DNA of 37,628 nt from contig NZ_JAPSMC010000026.1 in assembly GCF_026847645.1 (NCBI RefSeq), positions 1-37,628 on the forward strand. Reading direction: 5' to 3'. The position numbers and the translations under genes were made by a program. Shown piece by piece: positions 22,272 to 30,138 of this stretch (position 1 is the first letter of the stretch; the number at the start of each line of letters is the position of its first letter). Below the pieces are notes generated by a model. It saw only the letters and a program-made list of their open reading frames with translations, made no database searches and was not told the origin of the DNA. Origin of the DNA: Anoxybacillus sp. J5B_2022 (GTDB lineage: Bacteria; Bacillota; Bacilli; Bacillales; Anoxybacillaceae).

Positions 22272-22571
22272 CTACAAACGAAATCGTTTTACGTGTTCGT
22301 CAAGCCCTTCCTTGCGCAAAATTTCTTTTTGCTTTTCTCCTAATAAGTCAAAATGGGGAAATGAATCGCGCTTATGTATCCATTCTGGGCGAAGGTTGTA
22401 TTTCGCTCCCCAAGCAAGCAATTTCTCTAAGTCGCTACAGCCCACTTTCGTTACCGTTGTATAGTGTGGGAAGCGTGCATCGTACCAAAAATGGGTGAGA
22501 AACGCGATTTCTCCATTTTTTACTTTCTCTTTCCATTGTTCTAATTCCTGCTTTCGAATGCCAAATGCCAT
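22272..22571 (-). CDS. yneQ: YneQ-like protein, unknown function
   Basis: A 99-residue soluble protein opening MAFGIRKQELEQWKEKVKNG, with FLTHFWYDARFPHYTTVTKVG and WGAKYNLRPEWIHKRDSFPH. It is aromatic-rich and helical; no catalytic motif is obvious. Same length and neighbourhood (between yneP and yneR) as B. subtilis YneQ. It begins 10 bases after yneP. Function unknown. Confidence 0.82.
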   Translation of the reverse strand: MAFGIRKQELEQWKEKVKNGEIAFLTHFWYDARFPHYTTVTKVGCSDLEKLLAWGAKYNLRPEWIHKRDSFPHFDLLGEKQKEILRKEGLDEHVKRFRL

Positions 22572-22581
22572 ATGTATCGCC

Positions 22582-22998
22582 TTACTTTTTCGCCCGTTCG
22601 TAAGCTTCGTGCCAGTCCGGAAAATATTTGCGAATTAAAATCGGCAGGAACGAATCCCGCTTCACGCAAACGTGCTGAGTTTTCCCAGTCGCTGCTAATT
22701 CTCCATCTGGCGTCAAAATTTCGTATGCATATGTGACACGAATTCCGTCGTACGCCTCAATCCATGTTCGAACAGTCGCTGTTTCCCCGTAACGCAACGG
22801 CTTTTTATAAGAAATTTGCAAGTCGGTTACTGGCGCAATTACCCCTTCTTTTTCCATATCGGTATACCGAAATCCGAGCTGCTCAATTAGCGCTGCCCGC
22901 CCAATTTCCATCCAGACAAGATAGTTGGCGTGATACACTACCCCCATTTGGTCGGTTTCAGCGTAGCGGACTTCGACTTGTTTTTCAGCTACTTTCAC
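22582..22998 (-). CDS. yneP: YbgC/4HBT-family acyl-CoA thioesterase YneP
   Basis: A 138-residue 4-hydroxybenzoyl-CoA-type thioesterase. The catalytic Asp is in the signature EVRYAETDQMGVVYHANYL. Other family parts are RYTDMEKEGVIAPVTDLQI and YKKPLRYGETATVRTW. The start is GTG at 22998, six bases after GGGGGA, giving exactly the B. subtilis YneP length; an ATG six codons upstream lacks a ribosome site. It heads the yneP-yneQ-thioesterase run. Confidence 0.9.
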   Translation of the reverse strand: MKVAEKQVEVRYAETDQMGVVYHANYLVWMEIGRAALIEQLGFRYTDMEKEGVIAPVTDLQISYKKPLRYGETATVRTWIEAYDGIRVTYAYEILTPDGELAATGKTQHVCVKRDSFLPILIRKYFPDWHEAYERAKK

Positions 22999-23072
22999 AG
23001 TTGTTCCCCCATTCATTCGTTGTTTCTTTTATCTTATCATATCAATGGGAAATTGTCCCACAAATAAATGGA

Positions 23073-23101
23073 AAGCGATCCGATATGAACTCGGATCGCT
23101 T
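23073..23101 (-). terminator. Terminator of sspN-tlp
   Basis: A perfect 11-bp stem (AAGCGATCCGA/TCGGATCGCTT) with a 7-nt loop, five bases after the tlp stop. The T tract is short and interrupted. Confidence 0.75.
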
Positions 23102-23105
23102 GTTG

Positions 23106-23339
23106 TTAATGATAGCCGTTTTTCCTCGCTCTAGCTTCGTCTTTCATTTCTTCACGCATCGCGGCAATAGCTTCTTCACGTCGTTCGTTTTTTGCTTCAA
23201 TTTTTTCCCGCTCTTCTGGTGACGAAAATTGCATTGTTTCCTGTGCTTTTTCGATATTTTCGATCGTATTTTGTACCATATCTTGCAATTTTTCTACATT
23301 ATCGCTGCGGTCATCTGGATTCGGGCGTTGATATGCCAT
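23106..23339 (-). CDS. tlp: Small acid-soluble spore protein Tlp
   Basis: A 77-residue, highly charged coiled-coil protein of the Tlp (thioredoxin-like protein, SspT) family found in the forespore. Recognised from YQRPNPDDRSDNVEKLQDMV and NTIENIEKAQETMQFSS, then a run of Glu/Lys/Arg. AAGGAGG before the ATG is strong. It lies 60 bases downstream of sspN, the known sspN-tlp operon, probably made under SigG. Confidence 0.95.
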   Translation of the reverse strand: MAYQRPNPDDRSDNVEKLQDMVQNTIENIEKAQETMQFSSPEEREKIEAKNERREEAIAAMREEMKDEARARKNGYH

Positions 23340-23399
23340 CCTTGTTCCTCCTTGATGCGAATGATAAAAGTTTTCAATAATTATGTTATGTTAACAAAA

Positions 23400-23543
23400 T
23401 TATTCGCCCTTTGTTTGGATTACTTGGGCATGCTGACCCGATTGATCCTGCATTTTTTTCCCTTTATTTCCTCCTGCGGCACGAGGTTGAGTGCCTAGAT
23501 GGTTTGGGGCAAAATGCTCGTTTTTCCCATTTTGATTGCTCAT
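23400..23543 (-). CDS. sspN: Small acid-soluble spore protein N
   Basis: A 47-residue spore protein: [20 protein letters not shown] followed by [17 protein letters not shown] are the SspN hallmarks. GAGGAGG lies seven bases before the ATG. It is made in the forespore and precedes tlp in one operon. A SigG-like promoter lies just upstream. Confidence 0.95.
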   Translation of the reverse strand: MSNQNGKNEHFAPNHLGTQPRAAGGNKGKKMQDQSGQHAQVIQTKGE

Positions 23544-23563
23544 ACTCTCGCCTCCTCACCATC

Positions 23564-23593
23564 TAGGATGTCCGGTTTGTTTTTTATTATGCA
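23564..23593 (-). promoter_or_regulatory. SigG-type promoter of sspN-tlp
   Basis: On the minus strand TGCATA, 17 bases, CATCCTA: one mismatch in each element against the SigG consensus (TGAATA, CATACTA). The predicted start is very close to the sspN ribosome site, so the leader would be short. Confidence 0.6.
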
Positions 23594-23595
23594 TC

Positions 23596-23727
23596 TTACT
23601 CAGCTTTTTTCAAAATACGTTCTTCGAGTTTTTTCTCGATTTTTTCCATCGCTTTTTCGTCATTTAATAATTGACGTTTATTTTCACTTACTAATTGTTC
23701 AAACGTGAATTTCCGGCTTTTTCTCAT
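23596..23727 (-). CDS. FbpB-family small basic protein
   Basis: A 43-residue basic protein, MRKSRKFTFEQLVSENKRQL then LNDEKAMEKIEKKLEER, matching the Fur-regulated FbpB family. In B. subtilis FbpB works with the small RNA FsrA in the iron-sparing response. GAGGAGGAGG before the ATG is a very strong ribosome site. The upstream AT-rich stretch has a possible -10 (TATAAT), but I could not see a convincing Fur box. B. subtilis has several paralogues, so fbpB itself is not certain. Confidence 0.82.
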   Translation of the reverse strand: MRKSRKFTFEQLVSENKRQLLNDEKAMEKIEKKLEERILKKAE

Positions 23728-23810
23728 GTCGTTACCTCCTCCTCACTTTTATTATAATTTTAATAATTCCCTAAATAAGTGAAATTTATTACAAATTTTC
23801 GAAAAAAAAG

Positions 23811-24080
23811 AGAAAAGCGGAGAACGGTCCTTGGCGTAGCCAAGGAAACATCCGACGGACGCGAAAGCTTTCGACGAGACGTGCGTGCACGTCGACGGAG
23901 AAAGCAAACGCGGAGGAGGATGTTGGTTCGAAGCTAGACAGAGAAAAGCGGAGGCGACTGCATAGCTCTCGAAGCCAAACGTTCTTCCGACGAGAAGCGC
24001 TTTTTGCTTCGACGGAGGAAGGTTGTTTGGCACAAGAGAGCTAGGAGCCGCAGCTAGACAAAGAAAAGCGGAGGCGACTG
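23811..24080. repeat. Tandem structured repeat, two full units plus a partial
   Basis: Units begin AGAAAAGCGGAG at 23811, 23942 and 24062; the first two end GCTAGACA at 23940 and 24060. The third stops after GGCGACTG. Unit 1 folds as CCTTGGC/GCCAAGG, AACATCC/GGATGTT, GCTTTC/GAAAGC and GACGTGC/GCACGTC. Unit 2 folds as TAGCTCTC/GAGAGCTA, GCCAAAC/GTTTGGC, CTTCC/GGAAG and GAAGC/GCTTC. Both share an internal loop CGACGAG/CGACGGAG flanked by CTTTC/GAAAG in one and CTTCC/GGAAG in the other. No coding potential. The start and end motifs are also found in copies A1 and A2. This fills the gap between yneN and the FbpB gene. Confidence 0.85.
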
Positions 24081-24084
24081 ACGT

Positions 24085-24112
24085 AAAAAAGAAGCCCCTT
24101 TCTGAGGCTTCT
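24085..24112 (-). terminator. Terminator of yneN
   Basis: A stem of AGAAGCC/GGCTTCT with a 9-nt loop and six T on the minus strand, immediately downstream of the yneN stop. Confidence 0.85.
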
Positions 24113-24624
24113 TATGGGAGCGTTGCGATTATTTCTTGTAGCTGTTTGTACGTCAATGGTCCGAGCACTTTTTTGCGAATGACGCCGTTTTTGTCGAGAA
24201 TGTATGTCGTTGGAATCGTTTGGATGTTGTATAACTTCAATATTTTTCCTTTCGTGTCTAATACGACAGGAAACGTTATCCCGTATTGTTGAAGAAACGG
24301 CGCAACTTTTTCGCGGCTATCTTGTGAAGTTAAATTAACGGACAAAAACTCGACATGCTGTTTATAGTCGTTATAAAACTTTTCCAAATCCGGCATTTCT
24401 CGTTGACACGGCGGGCACCATGTGGCCCAAAAATTGATGATCACCGGCTTCCCACGCAGTTGGGATAAGCGAATTTGTTCGTCATTTAACGTCTTTAAAA
24501 CAAAATCCGGTGCCGTATCCCCAACAGAAAGACCGACTTCTTGATTTTGCTCGGCGGCTAGCGCCTGCCAAATGCCGTATCCGGTCAGACCGAGAAGCAG
24601 TACGATGGCCAATAATTTTCGCAT
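24112..24624 (-). CDS. yneN: Membrane-anchored thiol-disulfide oxidoreductase (YneN, ResA/TlpA type)
   Basis: A 170-residue thioredoxin-fold protein anchored by an N-terminal signal helix (MRKLLAIVLLLGLTGYGIW), with the catalytic domain outside the membrane. The active site is NFWATWCPPC (Cys 70 and 73), the ResA/TlpA type, and the cis-Pro loop is in IPTTYILDKNG. It probably reduces disulfides in exported proteins, as in cytochrome c maturation or spore-coat assembly. Its place upstream of sspN-tlp and its length match B. subtilis YneN. Confidence 0.9.
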   Translation of the reverse strand: MRKLLAIVLLLGLTGYGIWQALAAEQNQEVGLSVGDTAPDFVLKTLNDEQIRLSQLRGKPVIINFWATWCPPCQREMPDLEKFYNDYKQHVEFLSVNLTSQDSREKVAPFLQQYGITFPVVLDTKGKILKLYNIQTIPTTYILDKNGVIRKKVLGPLTYKQLQEIIATLP

Positions 24625-24663
24625 TCTTTTCCCTCCTTAGTCACCATTTAAACATAAAAGCCA

Positions 24664-24698
24664 AAAAAGAAAAAGGCCTGTCGTATTGACAAGCCCAT
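24664..24698 (-). terminator. Terminator of the SASP-like gene
   Basis: An 8-bp stem with one G-U pair (GGCTTGTC/GACAGGCC), a 5-nt loop and a minus-strand T run (TTTTTCTTTTTT). Confidence 0.75.
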
Positions 24699-24703
24699 TT
24701 TTG

Positions 24704-24844
24704 TTAGCGAATGTTTTTATGCTCGTTTTTCATTTTTTTCGCTTCCACTTCTGCGTATGAAGCGAATTCGTTATTAAACCCGTTTTTCTGTTTCGCATTG
24801 TTGTTGCGTTGCGCATTGGCGTTTCCTGATTTCGTGCGACCCAT
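24704..24844 (-). CDS. Small acid-soluble spore protein-like, 46 aa
   Basis: AAAGGGGTGA seven bases before the ATG opens MGRTKSGNANAQRNNNAKQK, then NGFNNEFASYAEVEAKKMK and NEHKNIR. The Asn/Gln/Lys-rich start and the NEFAS block resemble gamma-type or SspO-like spore proteins, but I cannot place it in one named family. It has its own terminator, a forespore-type promoter candidate, and spore-gene neighbours (yneN, sspN, tlp). Confidence 0.65.
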   Translation of the reverse strand: MGRTKSGNANAQRNNNAKQKNGFNNEFASYAEVEAKKMKNEHKNIR

Positions 24845-24876
24845 ATCGCTCACCCCTTTAAATAAAGATACATCTA

Positions 24877-24906
24877 TAGTGTGGAGTGAATGATAAAAAA
24901 TATGCC
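24877..24906 (-). promoter_or_regulatory. Possible SigG/SigF promoter of the SASP-like gene
   Basis: On the minus strand GGCATA, 17 bases, CACACTA; 4 of 6 and 6 of 7 positions of the SigG consensus. Confidence 0.35.
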
Positions 24907-24907
24907 G

Positions 24908-25744
24908 TTAGTTTTCGCCTGTGGCAATTGGATGCTCTGGATACGAAATCCAGTCACTCCAGCTCCCGACATACAGCTGCACGTTTGTATAGCCTGCTTC
25001 GGACAATGCTAATACGTTCGGGCAAGCGGTCACGCCCGAGCCGCAGTACACAATGATCCGAGCGTCTTTCGGAAGCGCAGCAAAACGTTTTTCTTGCTCG
25101 CTCGGCTCCTTCCAAAATCCGTCGTCCGTTAAACTATCTTTCCAAAATATATGCTTCGCCCCTGGAATATGGCCGGCTACTCGGTCGATCGGCTCTTCTA
25201 CTCCTAAGTAACGATTTCGTTCCCGTGAATCCACTAAAACGGCCGTCGCTTCTTCCATCGCTTTCCTTACCTCTTCGACTGTCGCGAGCAACGACGGTTC
25301 ATATTGTGGGATAAATGTCCGTTCCTTAACAGATACGATCGCTTCTGTCGTTGGATATCCGGTTTCTTTCCATTTCGTATAGCCGCCATCTAACACATAT
25401 ACGTGCCGATGGCCTAAATAGCGAAGCAGCCACCAAAACCGCGCCGCCATTGCCCCGCCTTGATCGTCGTAAGCGACGACCGTCGTCTGTTGATCGATTC
25501 CTGCAGCCGACAACTTCGTCGCCAACTCGGAAAAGTCCGGAAGCGGGTGTCTTCCGCCGTGCGCTTGTACTTTCCCTGATAAATCTTTTTCTAAATCGAA
25601 ATAAAGGGCGTTCGGAATGTGGTCACGAATGTATTCCTCCATTCCGCGCAATGAATCCCCTAAATAAAAACGACAATCAATAATTCGCACATTATCATCG
25701 TCTAAACGGTCGACCAACCATTCGGATGAAACGATATATTTCAT
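24908..25744 (-). CDS. 3-Mercaptopyruvate/thiosulfate sulfurtransferase
   Basis: A 278-residue tandem rhodanese. The N-terminal domain lacks the catalytic Cys (YDDQGGAMAARFWW), as is normal. The C-terminal domain has the nucleophile in CGSGVTAC (Cys 234), the mercaptopyruvate-type loop (CG[ST]GVT). HGGRHPLPD is the interdomain region. It moves sulfane sulfur from 3-mercaptopyruvate or thiosulfate to thiols or cyanide. Its start overlaps the ypbS stop (ATGA), so it is in the same operon as ypbS. Confidence 0.92.
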   Translation of the reverse strand: MKYIVSSEWLVDRLDDDNVRIIDCRFYLGDSLRGMEEYIRDHIPNALYFDLEKDLSGKVQAHGGRHPLPDFSELATKLSAAGIDQQTTVVAYDDQGGAMAARFWWLLRYLGHRHVYVLDGGYTKWKETGYPTTEAIVSVKERTFIPQYEPSLLATVEEVRKAMEEATAVLVDSRERNRYLGVEEPIDRVAGHIPGAKHIFWKDSLTDDGFWKEPSEQEKRFAALPKDARIIVYCGSGVTACPNVLALSEAGYTNVQLYVGSWSDWISYPEHPIATGEN

Positions 25745-26016
25745 TTGTGTTCCCCTTTCGTCAACCGTTGGACATATTCATTCACCATGTCTGGAGTCAC
25801 ATATTTTCGTTGCGGAACGATGCCTTGTTTCGCCAGTTCATTAATTTGCTTTGTGACAGCGTTAATGTTGTCGACCGTAAACGGTTGCCCGCTCCGGCAA
25901 AGCAAAACAGCTTCCTCAATATAGCGTTCTCTTTGCGCATCGAGCTGCAAAAATTGGTGAATAAGCGCATGTTGCTTATTCGAATGAGCGGTAATGGCAT
26001 GATGAACTTCACTCAT
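25741..26016 (-). CDS. ypbS: YpbS-like DUF2533 protein
   Basis: A 91-residue helical soluble protein: MSEVHHAITAHSNKQHALIH, FLQLDAQRERYIEEAVLLC and a C-terminal YVTPDMVNEYVQRL. It matches the DUF2533 family (B. subtilis YpbS). Function unknown. It overlaps the upstream four-Cys gene by 8 bases and the sulfurtransferase by 4, so translation of the three is coupled. Confidence 0.85.
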   Translation of the reverse strand: MSEVHHAITAHSNKQHALIHQFLQLDAQRERYIEEAVLLCRSGQPFTVDNINAVTKQINELAKQGIVPQRKYVTPDMVNEYVQRLTKGEHK

Positions 26017-26203
26017 CTTTCTTCTCCTCTCGTTTTCGCTCTTTTTCGATTAGTGCTTGAACGTGCGGCTTTGGCGTCCAGCAACGAAATTGATAATGCG
26101 GCTTCGTTTCATAGCCAAGCCTCTGGCAATACCGATACGTTCCTTGCTCGGTTTTTTTCATCCGATAATGAATGCACTTCGCACAAGCGTGAAATCGAGT
26201 CAT
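26009..26203 (-). CDS. Small four-cysteine protein, putative zinc binder
   Basis: A 64-residue basic protein with Cys 7, 10, 26 and 41 (CAKC, then YRYCQRL and RCWTP), and a charged C-terminal helix (VQALIEKERKREEKKDE). The four Cys could form one zinc site; that is inference. GAGGGGGG before the ATG is a good ribosome site. It lies between dynA and ypbS on the same strand, overlapping ypbS. Family not recognised. Confidence 0.75.
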   Translation of the reverse strand: MTRFHACAKCIHYRMKKTEQGTYRYCQRLGYETKPHYQFRCWTPKPHVQALIEKERKREEKKDE

Positions 26204-26280
26204 CGGTTTCCCCCCTCACCGCATGCCAAAATCGCACGTTCGCTCTAACATATCATAACAAAAAAGTGAACATAAAGGCA

Positions 26281-29200
26281 TCACACCTGCTCTGCCAATA
26301 AAGTTGCCAATTGTGTTTCGGCATCGCGCAACCGTTCGATGTCCATTCGCTCGGTTAGCGCCGTCACAAGACCAGCAAAATATTCATCGATTTGTTCTTG
26401 TAACGAATCAACCAAATGTTTTATTTGCTTTTCATATTCCGTCGTATAGAAAGAAAAGAGATGTTGTTCGTTTTCGGAAACATATTCGCTGATCGGTTGT
26501 TGCAGCTGTTTTTCAATTTCTTCTTTCATGAACCGTTTTTCATCCCGCTCAAAAAACGATTTAGCATTTTTATACAACGACAACGCTTTTTTAAACCGCG
26601 ATTCATCGATATGTTCCAGCCCAAGCGCAAATTCAGGCGTTACAAACGGTAGCGGCTTCACTTCCGAAAGCGGAATGCCTTGGTGGATGCGTTCCATTTC
26701 ATTTGCTAACACGCAAAAACGATCTTGTACTTTCATCGTGAGAAAACGCTCGACGCGCAAGCTTGTTGCTCTCATTTCCTGTGCTAAATCAAAGCCGACG
26801 GATTGAATGAATTCTTGCAAGCAGGCGAAAAGCGCTTGTTGAATGTTGCGCCCGTCATCACGAAGCACGGCAGGGTTAAACGCTTCTTTAAACCAATCGT
26901 TCATCCGGAACGAAAGGCGTTGCTTCACGTAGTAGGTTAGTTCAGAAATTTCTTGTTTTAGCGCTTGTATGTCTGCCTCTATCGCCAGCTGCTGCAACGT
27001 TTGGCGAATGAGCGCTTGCTCACTGGACAGCTGTTCAAGTTTAGCCGCCTTTTCTTCATTGCTTTGCTCTGCTTGCTGAATGTAATCAAGGAGCGTCGTA
27101 CGCATGCGTTTCATTTCAGCATACGCCTCAGCGATGGCAACGTTCGTTAATTCGCCCATAATAAATCGGGCAAAATCGGCTTCAAATGCTTGAATCCCTG
27201 ATTGTGTTAAAATGCCATAGCTGCTGGACGAGCGTTCTCCTATTTTTTCCTCGAGTGCCAATCGGCTTGATAGCGCATAAAGTCGTGGAAAGCGAATACC
27301 GAATTGTCCGAGCTGTTCTTTAATGTACGCAACGACTGTGTCGAGTTCTTCATTCGAGTTCGCTAAATCAGCAGCATTCACAATGAAAAACATTTTATCC
27401 ATCGTAAACGTATCTTTGACACGCCCAAGCTGAATCAAAAATTCGCGGTCTGCTTTGGAAAAGGCGTGGTTATAATACGTCACAAACAAAATGGCATCGG
27501 CATTTTTTATATATTCAAACGCCACTCCCGTATGGCGGGCGTTGATCGAGTCCGCCCCCGGCGTGTCGACAAGCACTACCCCTTGACGAGTAAGCGCGCA
27601 GTCGTAATAAAGTTCCATCGACTCAACAAAACACGCTTTCGTTTCGTCGGCTACATATAACGGAAACTGGTCAAGGTCTATTTGCACCGTTGTGCCAAGC
27701 AGTTGTTTTACTTGTTCATAGCCGCGAATGACCGCTTGCAAAAACGAATAGTGCGGCTTTTCTTTCGCATCGACCGTTTCGGTTACAAGCGCTCGCTCGC
27801 TTGCTAACAGCGCTTCTTCTAACGTTTCCGCTTTCATGTGGAAGTAGCGGAGCGAATTTTGCACATCTTTCAACAACTGTTCCGCTGTTTTCATCTGGAC
27901 GATCACCGTGCCGTGCGGTCTAGCCGCGGTTGGCGGCACAATTTTATTAATCGTTGCCGTCGTTGGATTTGGCGACGATGGCAGTACACGCTCACCTATT
28001 AACGCGTTAGCAAACGATGATTTCCCTGCACTAAACGCGCCAAACAAGGCAACGGTAAAGGTGCGGGATTCAAGCCGCTTCGCTTTTTCGGTCAGTTCGT
28101 GAACGAAACGGTTCATTCCCGGAATGCCTGTCGCAAGCCGCGCTGCTTCATGTAAATGAATGATTGTTTGATCTGCTTTTTGGACACTACTAGACGGCTC
28201 GGTTCGCTTCTCTTCCCTTTTCGGCTGCGGGGAAGCGGTCGGTTGTTGCTTATGTTCCAATGGAATGCGAGTCGTTTCTGTCCGGAAAGGCAACGCATCA
28301 TGAACAAGTTCCGCAATACGCGCTTCTGTTACCGTCAAAACCGGTTCATCTGCCTCCAATAGCGAAAGTTGTTGCATATACGCTTGCTCACGGTGCTGCT
28401 TTCGTTCGTTTAGCTCATGAATAAGCCGTTGCTTTTCTAGCGCTTTTTCTAATTCAGTCGCCAGCTGTTGGCGCTCTTGTTGCACCGTTTCCTGCCATTT
28501 CGTAAAAATAGCAGCAAATAGTCGCAACGCCTCATTCCGATAGCGTTTTTTCAGTTCGGTTGCGACATCGTTCGTATAGTTCAGCACGTACTCCCCGGTG
28601 ACGCCCGCACCTTTTTTCACCAACTCGGCTAATAATTGTTCATCCCACGATACCGTTAGTTGCTGGCATTCGTTCATTAAAGCGGCATCTTGCAGTTGAT
28701 GTTCTTTTAAAAAGCGGACGAGATGCTCGCGAACGTGCCATTCGATTTGGGAAGTCACTTTTTCTTTCAAGTTGTGATAAAACGCAGTTAAGCGTGCGGT
28801 TCGTTCTTGCTCCGTTTTCGACCTACTAAACAGAAATCCAACTTTAAAATCCGGCTGCACGGACTGTAAATAAGCGTGTGCCAATTCGCGTGTTTCAAAC
28901 GGCATGACGTACGCATGCTCTAATAAATTGTCGAGTTCTTGGCGAAATGTCGTTTCAGTTTCTTGGATTAGTGTTTCGAGCGTTTCCCATTTTTGTTGAA
29001 GACTTGCTGCCTCTTTTACATTGGACAGTTGGACAAGCCGGGCGTGCATCGCTTCTTCCGCTTCAGCGTCAACATTTTCTAAATATGCAAGATGGTCGCT
29101 TAAAAGCCGTTTAGCCGCCACTTCTATCCCTTTTAGGAGCCGTGTTTCCCGCTCGGCAAACAATAGCTGCAAAAAGTGAACAAGTTCGTTTAGTTCATTA

Positions 29201-29943
29201 AACGGATGCTCGCGCTCTTTTAGCGATGTAAAAAAAATGCGCGCAACTTGCACACCCCAGTTGCAAAACGCTTCTTGCACCGATTGTCGAAACGCAGAAA
29301 ATGGCAATTCGCCGTCGCGGTGTTTGTCGATTTGATTCACAATCAAATATAGCGATTTTCCGTAGCTCGTTAGTTCTTTCGTAAATTGAAAATTCAATTC
29401 TGATTGAACGTGATTATAATCCATCATATAAAAGACGACGTCTGCTAAATGAAGCGCTGACTCGGTAGCGAGCCGGTGCGCATCATCGGTTGAGTCAATA
29501 CCCGGCGTATCCATAATGGCCACCCCACTTGGAATGCGCGTCGTCTTCCGGCTGATTTCAATCGCTTCAATCTCGTCACCGTTTTTGCAATAGGAACGAA
29601 TTTGGTTGTAATCGTACGGTGCTGCATATTCCACCGGCGGCTCATGTTTATAAAAAACGCGCGCATATTCCCTTCCCGCTTTCACTTTTACAAGGTTGGC
29701 GCTTGTCGGAATCGGGCTTGACGGCAATAACGGTTCGCCGAGCAACTCGTTAATGAGGCTTGATTTTCCTGCGGAAAAATGGCCACAAAACGCAATTGTA
29801 AACTCTTCGTTAGCCGCCTTTTGCAACAGCTGCTTTGCTTTTTTTGCGTTTTCCACATCCCCTTTGTTCATCCATTCGTCATGAACATACGCTAACTTTT
29901 CCAGCCACGGACGCAATGATGAACGTTGTGTCACTTGCACCAT
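26281..29943 (-). CDS. dynA: Two-headed bacterial dynamin DynA (YpbR)
   Basis: A 1220-residue tandem dynamin. The first GTPase has GHFSAGKSS (about 54-62), MDTPGIDSTDD (about 141) and NQIDKHRDG; the second has GAFSAGKSS (about 634-642), VDTPGADSINA (about 791) and NAADL. Long coiled-coil stretches follow each. In B. subtilis DynA binds membranes, fuses them in vitro and protects against pore-forming stress and phage. Length is close to that protein (1193). The start is the ATG at 29943 (MVQVTQRSS), with AAGGGG 10 bases upstream and a promoter just before it; the longer frame runs through that promoter. It is the first gene of dynA, four-Cys, ypbS, sulfurtransferase. Confidence 0.94.
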   Translation of the reverse strand: MVQVTQRSSLRPWLEKLAYVHDEWMNKGDVENAKKAKQLLQKAANEEFTIAFCGHFSAGKSSLINELLGEPLLPSSPIPTSANLVKVKAGREYARVFYKHEPPVEYAAPYDYNQIRSYCKNGDEIEAIEISRKTTRIPSGVAIMDTPGIDSTDDAHRLATESALHLADVVFYMMDYNHVQSELNFQFTKELTSYGKSLYLIVNQIDKHRDGELPFSAFRQSVQEAFCNWGVQVARIFFTSLKEREHPFNELNELVHFLQLLFAERETRLLKGIEVAAKRLLSDHLAYLENVDAEAEEAMHARLVQLSNVKEAASLQQKWETLETLIQETETTFRQELDNLLEHAYVMPFETRELAHAYLQSVQPDFKVGFLFSRSKTEQERTARLTAFYHNLKEKVTSQIEWHVREHLVRFLKEHQLQDAALMNECQQLTVSWDEQLLAELVKKGAGVTGEYVLNYTNDVATELKKRYRNEALRLFAAIFTKWQETVQQERQQLATELEKALEKQRLIHELNERKQHREQAYMQQLSLLEADEPVLTVTEARIAELVHDALPFRTETTRIPLEHKQQPTASPQPKREEKRTEPSSSVQKADQTIIHLHEAARLATGIPGMNRFVHELTEKAKRLESRTFTVALFGAFSAGKSSFANALIGERVLPSSPNPTTATINKIVPPTAARPHGTVIVQMKTAEQLLKDVQNSLRYFHMKAETLEEALLASERALVTETVDAKEKPHYSFLQAVIRGYEQVKQLLGTTVQIDLDQFPLYVADETKACFVESMELYYDCALTRQGVVLVDTPGADSINARHTGVAFEYIKNADAILFVTYYNHAFSKADREFLIQLGRVKDTFTMDKMFFIVNAADLANSNEELDTVVAYIKEQLGQFGIRFPRLYALSSRLALEEKIGERSSSSYGILTQSGIQAFEADFARFIMGELTNVAIAEAYAEMKRMRTTLLDYIQQAEQSNEEKAAKLEQLSSEQALIRQTLQQLAIEADIQALKQEISELTYYVKQRLSFRMNDWFKEAFNPAVLRDDGRNIQQALFACLQEFIQSVGFDLAQEMRATSLRVERFLTMKVQDRFCVLANEMERIHQGIPLSEVKPLPFVTPEFALGLEHIDESRFKKALSLYKNAKSFFERDEKRFMKEEIEKQLQQPISEYVSENEQHLFSFYTTEYEKQIKHLVDSLQEQIDEYFAGLVTALTERMDIERLRDAETQLATLLAEQV

Positions 29944-29980
29944 TGTACCAAAACCCCTTACGTTTGCATGATATATACCC

Positions 29981-30009
29981 ATTTTACTGTATTTACGTCC
30001 ATTTCCCAA
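29981..30009 (-). promoter_or_regulatory. Promoter of dynA
   Basis: On the minus strand TTGGGA, 17 bases, TAAAAT. The predicted start is about 30 bases before the dynA ATG, inside the apparent N-terminal extension of the reading frame. Confidence 0.5.
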
Positions 30010-30138
30010 CATAAAAATTGCAAAAAAAAATCCTGCTATATAAGTTGCAATAAAGAATTTCCGATTTTTCGTTTTCATCTCCATACAAGCCGATATGATA
30101 TAACGTGGTGAGTAATCAGCTGGATGTAAAACAAAATG

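Noticed and set aside
23728-23810. Fur box before the FbpB-like gene
   Set aside because: The region is AT-rich with loose inverted repeats, but no stretch is close to the Fur consensus.
23811-24080. CRISPR array
   Set aside because: Repeat spacing is 120-131 bases, and the intervening sequence is structured and related between units rather than unique spacers.
29944-30084. N-terminal extension of dynA with an apparent membrane helix
   Set aside because: It has no ribosome site, overlaps a plausible promoter (TTGGGA-N17-TAAAAT), and known DynA proteins start near MVQVTQRSS.
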